A stretch of DNA of 64,000 nucleotides, from contig MU385713.1 of NCBI GenBank assembly GCA_022497155.1, forward strand, positions 744,001 through 808,000, read 5' to 3'. Position numbers and translations under genes: made by a program. Below, one piece after another: positions 12,456 through 24,600 of this stretch (position 1 is its first letter; the number at the start of each line of letters is the position of its first letter). The notes beneath the pieces are model-generated. The model was given only the letters and a program-made list of their open reading frames with translations, was not told the origin of the DNA and searched no databases. The DNA is from Whalleya microplaca (Eukaryota; Ascomycota; Sordariomycetes; Xylariales; Xylariaceae).

Positions 12456-14144
12456 ATGCCATTGGCTTCTGAGGTAAGTCAAACGACTTTTCCAACATCG
12501 GCTGTACATGGTCTGACGCGCCTCATCTATTAACAGTCCAGCATAAGTTCGTTGCGGCACAGTCAACCATGGCTAGAAGCCGCACCTTCAACAGACCCTG
12601 AAGTCATCTCACCAGGATCACCTGAGTCGATTGGATCTGGGCGAACGCTACCGGGTGTATTCAAAGAGCATTTTGCACCCGAGACGGTCCCTTATGAATA
12701 CAATAACAATGGCCAGTATGGTCCGGAAGTCGTATCGCAACCAAGTGAGGCCGATAAGGTGTTCTTAAACGCGGCGGGAATGCCCGTGAAACAGGAGACG
12801 CCGGGACTGGAACTGGCGTCAACTCTTCAACAAAGAAAACCGCGAAGGCGCAAATATGTCTATATTGCCATCGGAGTGCTTATTATCATTGGGGCTATCG
12901 TCGGTGGTGTTGCTGGGGGCGTTGTGAGTCACAATCGCAACTCCGGGTCTGAATCAGGATCGGCTACAGCGACTTCTGGTAGTTCAACTTCGACTTCCAG
13001 TCCGACGCCAACGGCGACCCTCCAATCTTTGAGATCCAACTCTAGGCTAGCTGTGACGGGATGGAGGGCCAATGGAGGATATAAGATCCGTCTCTTCTAC
13101 CAGGACCGGAAAGACAATCTTCGATCCTCTGATTATTCGAGCGATGATGGTAGTTGGTCGAGCTCCAACAAAGTGTCAACCAGTGATGTAATGTCGGGTA
13201 CCCCTTTGGGGGCTGCGGCAATTGTGCAAAACGATCCGGTGAGTCTTACACTCCGTGGCCCTACCGATACCCCCCTCTCCTCTATAACCATTCATCGCTC
13301 AATATGCTGACGTTTTACTCAGCCACAACATGAATTGTTCTGGCTTAATTCGTCGTCAAAGCTGAGCGGGCAAAATTTCCGCGATGGTGTCACAGTGTTC
13401 GGTGGAGTATGGGATAGCATCGATAGCTTCCCTGTTACCACACATGGGAAATCTAGACTCGCGATGTACTGGCCTTACGCCGTAACCCAGGATGAAGACA
13501 ATAGCTTGAGGCTTGTCACCTACATGAATGGTTTATCGGACCCAGAGTGGACTAATCGATCGTTGGGGTTTTCTGGCTCCGAGGGTGCTGCTGTGGCCGT
13601 CATTCCACAGTCATCGACATACGCATCCCCGTACACCGCGGGCTTAGTATACCGATCAAGTGATGGAAAGTTATCTGGCTACACCTTGCAGTGGAATCTT
13701 ACAGGATCTGATTGGAGCATTGGTAAGTACAATGTGCGGCATATACAGCAGAAATGCCATCTACATGATTGACTTGCTAACATAGTATACCCTAAAGACG
13801 GAAGCACGATACCCTTTGACTCATCCATCGCAGCATTCGCAGTAGCGAAGAAAGACGACCCAAACAATGGTACGAACACGTATATTCTATATCAGAATAG
13901 TGACAACAATATAAATTTCGTGGCGAACGAGGACGGCACGTGGAAGTCAAGCACAGCTGTGCTGCAGGGTGCAGATGCTGGCACAGATATTTCATGTCTT
14001 ACCGAAGCTGTATGGGGGGGTATTAAGACGATATCAAGTCAATACGACATGAGCAGATGTTATTTCCTGTCAGGCGGGCAGGTTAGGGAGGTTATGTATA
14101 ATGGTACGGGCTGGAGGGAGTTAGGCAATATACCCTTAAGTTAA
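12456..14144 (+). CDS. Membrane-anchored fucose-specific lectin (AAL-like beta-propeller)
   Basis: The C-terminal two thirds (about residues 170-492) resembles the fungal fucose-specific lectin family, six-bladed propellers binding fucosylated glycans; repeated blade motifs such as LFYQD...LRSSDYS, ELFWLNSSSKL, LVYRSSDGKLSGY and ILYQNSDNNINF are visible. Exons are 12456-12473, 12537-13238, 13323-13722 and 13786-14144, giving 492 residues. The first coding exon is 18 nt (MPLASE) followed by a GTAAGT donor; no in-frame ATG exists in the second exon upstream of the conserved part, so this micro-exon supplies the start. Residues 107-112 are basic (KPRRRK), 113-136 form one transmembrane helix, then a Gly/Ser/Thr linker leads to the lectin. 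There is no signal peptide, so I infer a type II membrane protein with the lectin outside or in the lumen. The sugar specificity is inferred from family resemblance only. Confidence 0.82.
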
Positions 14145-15844
14145 TCAGTCTCATGATGATTGTTTCTACGTAATATATCTCTTGCATGCATACTTGATAA
14201 AGAGTCACGAGATGGTATGAAGATGAGCAGCAATCTGATTTCTCCGATATCAAGCTTTGCATGAACACTTATCGATCCTACACATCATTACGTATATTAT
14301 CCTCGCCAAGTCTGCCGGTGCACCTATAAATCTAGGTTGAAATCACCATATCCTCATCATCCCCATTGCCCCCTTCCTGTCATGATTATACAGTATACCA
14401 GCCTTGGACCATATCTCAAGACGTTCAGCACATTAGAGTAGGAAACCCTCAGCTATCGTGAAGCTACCCTCAAAATACGACAGATATAGCTCATCATATA
14501 TTAGATGGGCGATAAGGTCTCAAGCATGCTCCATTGTAACAGATTATTGGATGTATGCCGCTAATTTCTGTAATTAGGTCCAGTAGCCCAATGTTGCCAC
14601 CCTGCTCTGAAGTAGATGAGGCATTAATGTTTCTAGCGTGTCACTTCTACACCGAGAACTCACAGGTACATGATTGACCCGTTACTCAATATATTTATTT
14701 ATATATTGGCTACTGCTGAGGACTGTATTTATACCTGAAGTTCAGGGTGAGTTGAAGTGACAACAGCCTCACTAGGCTTCCAACCACTTGAATAGGTTTA
14801 GATGTTTAGTAGTATCAAGGTTCACAAAATAATTGCATACATCCACTCGGGAGAAGGATTTTTGATGTGGACTCTCCGCTAGATGGTTAACGGGTAGTAC
14901 ATCTCGTCCTTGACTATTTGGTGAATCCTTATTATAATAGTATCTGAGGTACATATCAGCATCATGATAGAGTAAAAGCCATACTAGATGGAGGCATGTG
15001 ACTTAAAGTGTGTACAGGTACTAGTCTAGACTGACCCATGAACCATAGTCGATGATCAATGATCTGGTTTGTGGTTTAGAGCTATAGTTCCCTGGCTCCG
15101 TAAGGCCGAATTTGATAAAAACTTTCAGGTCCCCCATATAATGGAAGGGGAGTTTGAGTTCGAGAGGTGTTTTGATGCTCTGTCAACGTTTAGCAATCAT
15201 TAGTTAGAAGAACACATACCTTGAAAGCCCACTGAGCACGAGAAGGTAGGTAGTTTCTATTGAATATGACGCAATGATGGCCAGTCGCCCAAATGCTTAG
15301 CTGACCTTACGGCAAACCCTTCAGCAAGGGACAGGCTAGGCTTACCAAGGTCATACGACATAGTAGTATACATGAAAGACTAAGTGACAGAACGTAGCCT
15401 TTGGGCACAGGACAGAAGTCTGTTCAAACCCTTGCGAAAGGCCGTCTCATGCTGCTCTACAGACTTGTTTTAGGGGGGTTGCTCTTGCAAAACCTTTACA
15501 TGGTACTCGTTGTTTATTGACAATTACTTCACATACTCTATTGAAGCCAATCTAATATTTCCATGTCAGCGCTTAAATACTATATGCATTAATCGGGCAT
15601 TTTAGTGGAAAATACACAATGCTATTTAATGATGATTTTACACATTTAGGTCGTTTGTAGAAATATAATTTGAAGATTACTAAACAATCATGAGAAATAT
15701 CTGGCATTCCTCACTCGGGTGGGTGGCATCCCCACTGTACCTTGCTTTGAACCATTTAATCTTGCCATCATGAAACCGTGGAATACGCTACAAAAGAAAT
15801 GACTAGAGTCGTAATTCGATACTTCGTCACATCATTATGGCGAC
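14145..15844. other. Intergenic, convergent 3' ends
   Basis: The region lies between the ends of the lectin gene and the minus-strand DUF3429 gene. It is AT-rich, with no recognisable gene, RNA or repeat. Confidence 0.6.
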
Positions 15845-17112
15845 TCATTTCTCATCATTCTTCGCGTCATCCTTCTTGTCCTTTTTCTCGTTGTCCTTTT
15901 TCCCCTCTGTAGGCGTCTTATCCTTACCTTCGTTCTTACTCTCATCCTTCTTGGCCTTCTTCTCCTCCTCTTGCTTCTTCTTGTCAGCTTCTTCCTTCTC
16001 CCTGTGTATCTTCTCCTTCTCCTTCACCTCGAGGTCCTGCCACTTCTTGGTATAGTCCTCCTCGCCGTGGCGCTCATGGAATTTCTCGCCTAGTCCCGTC
16101 AGTCTCGGCTGGGCGTCTCCGACCTTGGAGCGGCCAATCAGACTAATGACGATGGCGGCCCCTACTACAGCCGTCAGGACGAAGCGGTAGCTGCCATACC
16201 ATGACGGCGTCCAGCCCCGCACTGTGGCCCGAGAGTCGGCGAAGTACAGTCCGACGAAGGCGGCGAACTGCTGCGTCAGCGCAAACTCCGTAGGCATAAA
16301 CAGTGTCGGCCACGCCACGACGGATGCCAGAACACCGAGGCCATAGCGGAACCGCGTGCGCTCGCGGCTAGGCGCCTTCTCAGCGTACTCCAGTCCCCAG
16401 TGGATGGCACCGAGGAAACTGATGATAATAGCACCATAGCCTAGCTGGATGGGCTCGATAACATTCAGCAGGTGCCGTGCTGTTTCGTGGCTAATCATGA
16501 TGTTGTTGACAAAGCCAGACGTGCTTGGCCATGCCGTGTTGAGATCCCACGAGAGGTAGACTGTGGACAAAGAAGTCGCCAGGTACGGTAGAGTACCAGC
16601 GAGACCTAGGTAATACGACTCTTTGGGGACGCTTGAGAGAGCGAGCGTGTCTTTTACGGTTTCCTGCAATTTGGCGTCAGTAAACAGCCTCCAGCAAGAG
16701 AAGGCTGATATGTAATCAATCGAAAGCATATTGACGGATCCCATACTAAGTCGGCCTTGACGCTCTCTTTCACATCTACCTGCTCTCCACCCTTGCTGGG
16801 CTCATAAAAGTGACGAACGCTCGACCCGGATGTGACGGCTTCTGGGTGGACCTCGAGTTTCTGCTTGGCGAACTTCTTCTCTTCTTTGGGATCTCTCCCT
16901 TGCTGGATCCCACTCGGAGATTTGGTCACGTAGCGGCTTTTTGGTATTAACGGGACACGCTGTGAAGGCAGTGCTCTTGGGGCCGTCGCATCGGCTAATT
17001 TAGATGAATTTGCAGCTCGCATGGGAAATCTATGTAGAGAGGATATGGGAGCTTGCATTGAAGCAGTGGCCCACGAAGAGCTTGCCAAGAGAGGTCGTGT
17101 GCTCCGCAGCAT
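15845..17112 (-). CDS. DUF3429/TMEM69-like mitochondrial inner membrane protein
   Basis: The function of this family is not established; fungal members are predicted inner-membrane proteins of mitochondria. Exons 16747-17112 and 15845-16663 join in phase 0 (donor TTA|GTATGG, acceptor TTGCAG|GAA) to give 394 residues. The N-terminus MLRSTRPLLASSS is rich in Arg, Ser and Ala with no acids, a typical mitochondrial presequence. From about residue 139 to 298 there are four or five hydrophobic segments (YYLGLAGTLPYLATS, LGYGAIIISFLGAIHW, LASVVAWPTLF, FVLTAVVGAAIVISL), the DUF3429 core. The last 75 residues are an extreme Lys/Glu/Asp tail, probably helical. A GTG four codons upstream of the ATG at 17112 is in frame but not expected to start translation. 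VPS13 is divergent, 1.5 kb away. Confidence 0.85.
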
Positions 17113-18640
17113 CGTGACTGTCACGGCACGGACTGGAGTTTCTGGTGTAGTTACCTAGGTGAGAAGGCCCAAGACAATATAATAATGTATGTAGGGTATT
17201 TGGATATTGGTTATTGATTATTACATTAATTTCGAAAGTAACTAGAGGTCGACTAGCACTGATTGTACAAGTAGGTATATCAACAACAGACTTGAGATGT
17301 CTAGTTCATTTATACCGATTGAAGTAGGGAAAATGGAAGAGACATTCATACTCCAATTATGGAGGAGCATTTGATGCAATGACATCGTCAAGAAGGTCCA
17401 GTAAATATACCTCTGTGTACCTGACTTGTACGCATATGAGCTCAGAGCTTCCTGGTAGTAATCCGGATTAGGAGCTCTTTGAGAGAGAGCTTCTGAGGCC
17501 CTGGTTGATTAGTGACGTAATGAACCTGGGATTTACCCACTGTCTTCTAATTGAATGCCTGGTACCACCCCGCTCGTGGCTGAAAGCTACCCCCCAAATG
17601 TGGCGCCCGCGCTGTATCCTGTGTATGCAAGGCGTATCGATACCTATCTAACATACGGACTGACGGAGTACTGTATGTACATATGTACCATTCTCTTTGT
17701 CAATTCCATTGAGTTCACTGATATATGTTGTCTAAGAAATTAAATGCATGAGCTCAGCTACCTCGCTTCTACCAGCATAAAGTACATATAATGTCACATT
17801 ACTAAGCACTGTCATAAGTTATACCTGGTACTCTCTACAGGTACCTGAGGGATCAGGGGCTGACACCGGGCGTGCTTACATAGTATGTCATCGCTAAGCC
17901 ACGGACTAAAGGTCAACCGTAGCGTCATCGTTCCTTGAATAGGCAGTGACGGCCTAACTTCAACGTCGAAGTCGCAGCCGATCAGCCGATCGTCTTTAGC
18001 CCAAGCCCGACTCTCTCTCTCTCTCAGCCTTTCCTCCGACCAGGAATAGCCAAATGCAATTTTTAGATGTGGATTTTGTTTTGTTTACACTTGTGCTTTT
18101 CACGAGCTTCCCAGGACCTGTCCACGCAGCCCACGTCTTTTATTCCACGCATACCTCCCACGATTCGAAGCGAAGCTATCCTGTTTAGCCCATTCCCTTC
18201 GCGTCCAGCCATTTCCTGAACGTGAACCAGGTATTTAGACTAGATAGAGAACTCTGGTTATATACTAGGTCCTTTTCTTACCGATATGCAGTCAACCAAA
18301 TAAACATACCTGACAATCGACCGACTTCCCTAATACCCATCCCATCTCGAACTCCAATACCTAATTCTTCGATCCTGCTGCTGTGCCGCATGTGTTCATG
18401 GGCGGCCTGGCCCATCAACCCTTTTTCACGACTTGACGATTCATTTCCTCTATCTAATAACTCTTCAGACTGTGTCGCTGGTCTTCTCGGTCACACTCTA
18501 TGCGAAAGCAGAGCGGATTGAGACCCGAACGCCGCGATTTTGTCTTCTCCGCCCGAATCGGCATTGCAGATGAAGCGACTTGATACCCCTCTTTAGTTCA
18601 TGATTCGTCCCTGCCCGGGTTACGGCGCAATATAGTCAGG
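17113..18640. other. Divergent promoter region of the DUF3429 gene and VPS13
   Basis: No gene is recognised in these 1.5 kb. The VPS13-proximal 600 bases carry a CT run at 18011-18025 and C/T-rich leader-like sequence, common in fungal promoters and 5' leaders. A short plus-strand frame at 18222-18521 lies inside the presumed leader; it could be an upstream frame or chance. Confidence 0.5.
18011..18025 (+). repeat. CT dinucleotide run upstream of VPS13
   Basis: Seven consecutive CT units about 620 bases upstream of the VPS13 start codon. Such CT-rich stretches are frequent in filamentous-fungal promoters; a role here is inference. Confidence 0.7.
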
Positions 18641-21600
18641 ATGCTGGAAGGCTTGGTTGCTGGTCTGCTCAACCGTTTCCTGGGCATGTATGTCAAGAAC
18701 TTCGACCCTACCCAGTTGAAAGTTGGCATATGGTCTGGAGATGTGAAGCTGCGCAACCTAGAACTCCGTAAGGAGGCGCTCGACCAGCTGAAGCTTCCTA
18801 TCAATGTCATGGAAGGGCACTTGGGGGAGCTGACCCTCGTAATTCCTTGGTCGAATTTGCGCGGAGCTCCCGTCAAGGTCTTTATTGAAGATGTGTTCCT
18901 GCTCGCCTCCCCCAAGGAAGAGGCTGCTTACGACGAGGAAGAGGAGGATCGCAGGAAACAGCGCTTGAAGATGGAAAAGTTGGATTCTGCTGAACTCTTG
19001 AAAGAAAGGTCCCAGGAAGGCCTCAGCCCGGAGGAGCAGAAGAAGAGTCAGAGCTTTACAGAGAGCTTGGTCACTAAGATTGTCGACAATCTCCAGGTCA
19101 CTGTCAAGAATATCCATGTCAGATACGAGGACACTATATCCGCCCCGGGCCATCCCTTCGCTCTGGGTATCACCCTCGAGGAGTTCAGCGCTGTCAGCAC
19201 TGATGGCGAATGGCAACCCACCTTTATTCAGAACTCGACCAAAACTACGCACAAGCTGGCCACGCTTGGCGCATTGGCTGTTTACTGGAACACAGACACC
19301 ACACTACTCGGGTCAGGTCGAGAGGATAACGATAACCTAAATTCTATGTCTCATGATGGACTGACTACAAAGTTTCGAGAGATGATAGGGAAAGGAGACA
19401 ATCCCGCCACAGCAGATCACCAGTTCATTTTGAAACCAGTGAGTGGTCAGGCCAAGATCGAGCTAGATAAGACAGGCGATACACATGTCCCTAAGTTTAA
19501 GTCAACCTTACTCTTCGACGAAATCGGTGTAGTCCTCGATGACGACCAATACCGAGATGCCTTGATGATGGTTGACCTGTTCCATTACTTCATTCGTCAC
19601 CAGGAATACAAGAGACTTCATCCCAAGGGTGTGACGCCGAAGGAAGACCCACGAGCTTGGCTCAAGTTTGCTGCTGATGCGGTGCTCTCCAAAATCCATG
19701 AACGGAATCGACGGTGGACGTGGGATTACTTTCGCGAGCGCCGTGACGACCGTCGCCGATACATTGAGATCTTCAAGAAAAAGAAGGCAAACCAGCAATT
19801 GTCCCCCCAAGAGATCGAAGACCTCAACAAGCTCGAGTGGAAACTCGGATATGAAGATTTGCGCTTCTGGCGCTCTCTAGCGCGCAATCAGCTTAGAAAG
19901 GAGAATGCCGAGGCCCTCAAGAATGCACCCCCGAAGAATGAGCAGCAACAGCAAGGATGGATCTCTTGGGTGTGGGGTTCGAAACCGGCCGAACCAACAG
20001 ACTCGACCGAGAATACCCAGATGACGGAAGAGCAACGTAAAGAGCTTTATGAGGCGATCGATTGGGACGAGAAGACGGCTCTGACAGAAGCTGTAGATGC
20101 GCCCAGGGACACCATCAAGATGGAAGTTGATGCGTCGCTCAGTACCGGCAGCTTCACTCTCAGAAAAAGTCCCCACGGAGCGAAGACAGATCTACTCAGT
20201 TTACATTTTGACGTTTTCAAAGCAAAAGCGCTAAAACGACTTGATTCGGTGCTTGCTGATATTAGCTTGGGTGGCTTCAGAGTAAATGATGGCACTACCC
20301 CTGAAAGCTTGTTCAAAGAAATAGTTCGTGTCAAGGATGCACCCGATACCGATAGACTGCGACGACTCTCCATTAGCGAGCTCGAGAACACGGACCGTGA
20401 GACTTTCTTTGACCTACAGGTTGAGCAGAATCCTCTCGATGGTCAAGGCGATTATGCAGTGACGGCTAAGCTGAAACCGCTAGAAATTGTGTGGAACCCC
20501 AATTTTGTTGTGGGCGTTGCCGATTTCTTCAAACCGCCGGAGAGGCACATGGAATCGATCACTGCGTTGATGGAGACTGCTGGCGCCACCGTCGAAGGAT
20601 TAAGACAACAGACTCGTGCTGGTCTCGAGTTTGCCCTCGAAGAACACAAGACCATCAACGCGAAACTAGACCTTCAAGCACCGCTCATTATCATCCCCCA
20701 GTCTATTAAGACCGGGAAGTCTACCTGTCTAATCCTGGATGCTGGTCATATCAGTGTCAACAGTGAATTGGTCGACAAGGGCACTCTGAAGCAAATACAA
20801 GACAAACAGAATCAGAAATATTCTGATGAAGATTTTAAACAACTTGAGTCTCTCATGTATGATCGATTTCTGGTGAAGTTGGCCTCGACTCAGGTTCTGA
20901 TCGGACCTTCGATCGAGGAGACAAAATCCCAGCTCATCCAAAAAGACGACACCCGCATGATGCATATTGTGGACAAGATCAACGTTGATTTCGTAGTGGC
21001 CATGTCGATATTACCAAAAGCGCCCAATCTAACCAAGATGAAAATATCAGGTCACATGCCTGTACTCCAGGTCTCAGTGTCGGACACCAAGTACAAGAGC
21101 CTTATGAAGCTCATTGATGTTGCGATACCGAAATTTGAGGAGCGGCAGCAACCTACTAATAAGGAAGTACAGCCTAGGCGGCCTCGTTTGCTCAGTTCTT
21201 CATCCAATCGATCGCGTAAGGCGCATGATCGGAAGAGATCCTCCAATCTGTTCCTAAGCCAGCAAAGTGCTATTATCCTAGAAGACGAGTCTGACAATGA
21301 TGATGATGATGAATTTGAAGACGCTGCAGATGGTAGTTCAAATCAACAACTCAAATTACAACAACGGACGTTTGAATTCAAATTCGCTGTTGGCAGACTG
21401 CAAGGCTCTCTCTATCGGAGTGACCCTGACGGTGAAAAACCTGAGGCTTTGCTGGTTGACCTCATTGCACAAGATTTCGACCTCAATTTCTATATCAGGC
21501 CATTTGACATGGCGGCTGAGGTATCGCTAGGGTCTGTAACGGTCGATGATTTTGTCGACAATCCTCCAGCGGAGTTCAAGTCCATTGTATCATCAGGGGA

Positions 21601-24600
21601 TGTTGAAGATCATCAGCAACAGAGAGAACTTGTTCGCATTAAGTTCACCAAGGTGAAAAGGGAATCCCCAGAGTTTATGCCGGTTTATGAAGGCATAGAA
21701 ACCAATGTCAACGTCGCTGTCTCTACAATCAACCTTGTCGTGACAAGGAAGACGCTTCTCACCCTATTGGACTTCATACTCATCACTTTTGCCAACAATG
21801 ATAGCTCTAATTCCCAGTCACAGAAGAGGACCACAAGCACTCACGATGGCGACAATGTAGTAGAGATTGTCGAGCCAGCACCTGTACCACAACAGACCGA
21901 GGGTGGCTCTATCCGTGTCAAGGTTGACCTCAAGAGTATCCGCATGATCTTAAACAATGATGGCATTCAATTGGCGACGCTTTCGTTCAACCATGCTGAT
22001 GTCGGCGTCTTTCTGCTTGGCAAGACTATGAGAGTGGCAGCGAAACTGGGTGACCTTACACTGGTTGACGACGTTAACATCGGCGCTTCGGAGCATTCGA
22101 GCTACCGGCAACTTGTTACAATCCAAGGCGAGGAGCTTGCTGATTTCCGCTACGAAACTTATGATGCAAGCAACGAGAAAGCCTATCCAGGGTACGATTC
22201 GTCAATCTATCTACGTGCCGGGTCTATCAAGGTCAACTTCCTCGAGGAGCCATTCAGGAAGATTATCGAGTTTCTCGTCAAATTCGGCAAGATGCAAGCC
22301 ATCTACAACACTGCCCGTCAAGCGGCCGCCAATCAAGCACAACAACTGCAGCAAAGCACCAGTAGATTCAAATTTGATGTTGTAGTCAACACTCCCATCA
22401 TTGTTTTCCCTCGCGATGTCTCCCCAGAGCGACCAAAGAGAGACCTAATCACGGCTTACCTAGGTGAGATCTACGCACAGAACAAATTTGCACCGTTGGA
22501 CGACTCCGAAAACGCGGAAATAGCCATGAAGCTCTCAGCTGGCATCAGAAACATCAGATTGACGTCGCTTTTCCATTATCCGAACGAGCAATCTGAAGAG
22601 CTCGAAATGATTGATCACGTGGATCTTGGTTTTAATATCACATATGCTGAACACAAAGAAGGATGGAAGCGACCAGACATGGAAATCGAGGGTAGCATGA
22701 CTGACATCAACCTTCGAATCACTCAGTACCAGCTCAACTTTCTCCTGGCGATATCTAAATCCGTTCCAGCTGCTTTCGCGACAGACGCTGAAGCTAGGGG
22801 AGAAGAGGCTGAACGGGATGTAGATGAGGGTACGCTACGACGAGCGAAGACAATGTCGTCTACCACGACAGAGGGCGGTGATAAGCTAATTGACCTTTCA
22901 CCGGAATTGGGCTCCAGAGATCGCACGTGGACAAAGCTCGACTTGGTGTTTAATGTGCACAAGATTGGTCTTGAGTTAATAAATGCCCACGAGAATAAGC
23001 CCGTTAGCAATATGGATCTTGCTAGTCTGTCGCGGTTTTCGCTGGATGATAGCAAGCTCAAGACTCGAATGCTAGCTGATGGCTCGCTAGAAGCGGAGTT
23101 CGTAATCCGCTCTTTCACTATACACGACAGCCGTACGCGCGACGGCAACAAGTTCAGGAGGATCATGACTTCTTCCAATAAGGACGTAGAGCAGTTCATG
23201 GCAAGCATATCCATGTCTGGAGGCAAAGAGCGGAGCTTGATCGCCGTAGTTGCTATTGATAGCCCCAGGATCATCTTCGCCTTAGATTATATCTTTGCGA
23301 TTCAAAAATTCATCACGGTCGGCCTGCAACCTGACAATCCTTCTCCAGTCGTCGAAGACAGCCCCTCAGAGACTCCCGACGAATCTGATGCGGAATCGAT
23401 GCAAGTGCAATGGACTGGGCGGGCTGGGAAGGATTCCCAGAAGAGCGCACCAAAGGATCAACCAGCACAGCCCAAGGACGAAGACTCTAAGTTGAGCATT
23501 GCTTTCCGCGTCAATATTGTCGATGCCCAAGTTATACTCATCGCCAATCCGCTTAGTTCTAGCTCAGAAGCAATTGTACTAGGGACAAAGCAAGTACTAT
23601 TATCTCAACAGCATGCCTTGACATTCCAAGTCTCGCAAGTTGGGATGTTCTTTTGTCGTATGGATAGATTCGATGAATCCCGCCTACGTATCTTGGACGA
23701 CTTTTGTGTTCAGTTGTCAATGGACAGCTCGAAGCCAAACATCACAAATATCCACGTTGACATCGAGCCGTTGATTCTGCGCCTCTCACTACGAGATATC
23801 CTCTTAGCCCTCCAAATCATTGGCAAGGCATCCGAACTCTCCGAGACTGAGAGCACTGAGCAGAAGCCTACTGCATCCGATAAGAAAGCAAAGCAACTCC
23901 GCCATGAGGGGTTGAAGGAACGCACAGCAAGCGGTCGTGGACAGTCGACTGTTGCGAAGAAAGGCAAATCGACCAAGGCTGCTGGCACTGTAATTAGTAC
24001 AAAATCGCAGAAGGGCCAGTTGCAACAATCCCACGACATCAGCAACGCCCCAAAACGTCACGAGGAATTGTCCGCTACGATTGAAGGACTCCGTGTTGTC
24101 CTAATTGGAGATGTCCATGAATTGCCGATCTTAGATATGTGCATCAAAAATTTCACGGCCACAGCAGCAGATTGGTCGAGCAGTCTCAAGGCTGAGACTG
24201 CGATTGATATGTATATCAATGTCTACAATTTCGCCAAATCTGCCTGGGAGCCGCTGCTTGAACCTTGGCAGGTCGGCCTTGGTATTGCAAAGCAGCCAGT
24301 GAGTGGTCTTCTTTCTGTCGATGTCACGTCAAGAAAGACTTTTGATGTTACAATCACGACAGCAACAATCGCTTTGGCGTCTAAGTCATTTGACTTCTTG
24401 ACCAAGGACGAAGATGTCCTAGGTAAGCCTCGTGGTGTGGAAGCTCCGTACAAGATCCGAAACTACACTGGTTTCGATGTCTCAGTACAGGCCAGAAGTC
24501 AGAGTAGCGAAGAAAATATCTCCCTCAAATTACAAGATGGCGAAGAGGCACCATGGAGCTTTGAACATTGGGAGAAGATGCGAGAGAATATCATGTCGGA

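Noticed and set aside
15837..16055. Plus-strand Ser/Phe-rich frame
   Set aside because: It is the antisense of the Lys/Glu-rich tail of the DUF3429 protein.
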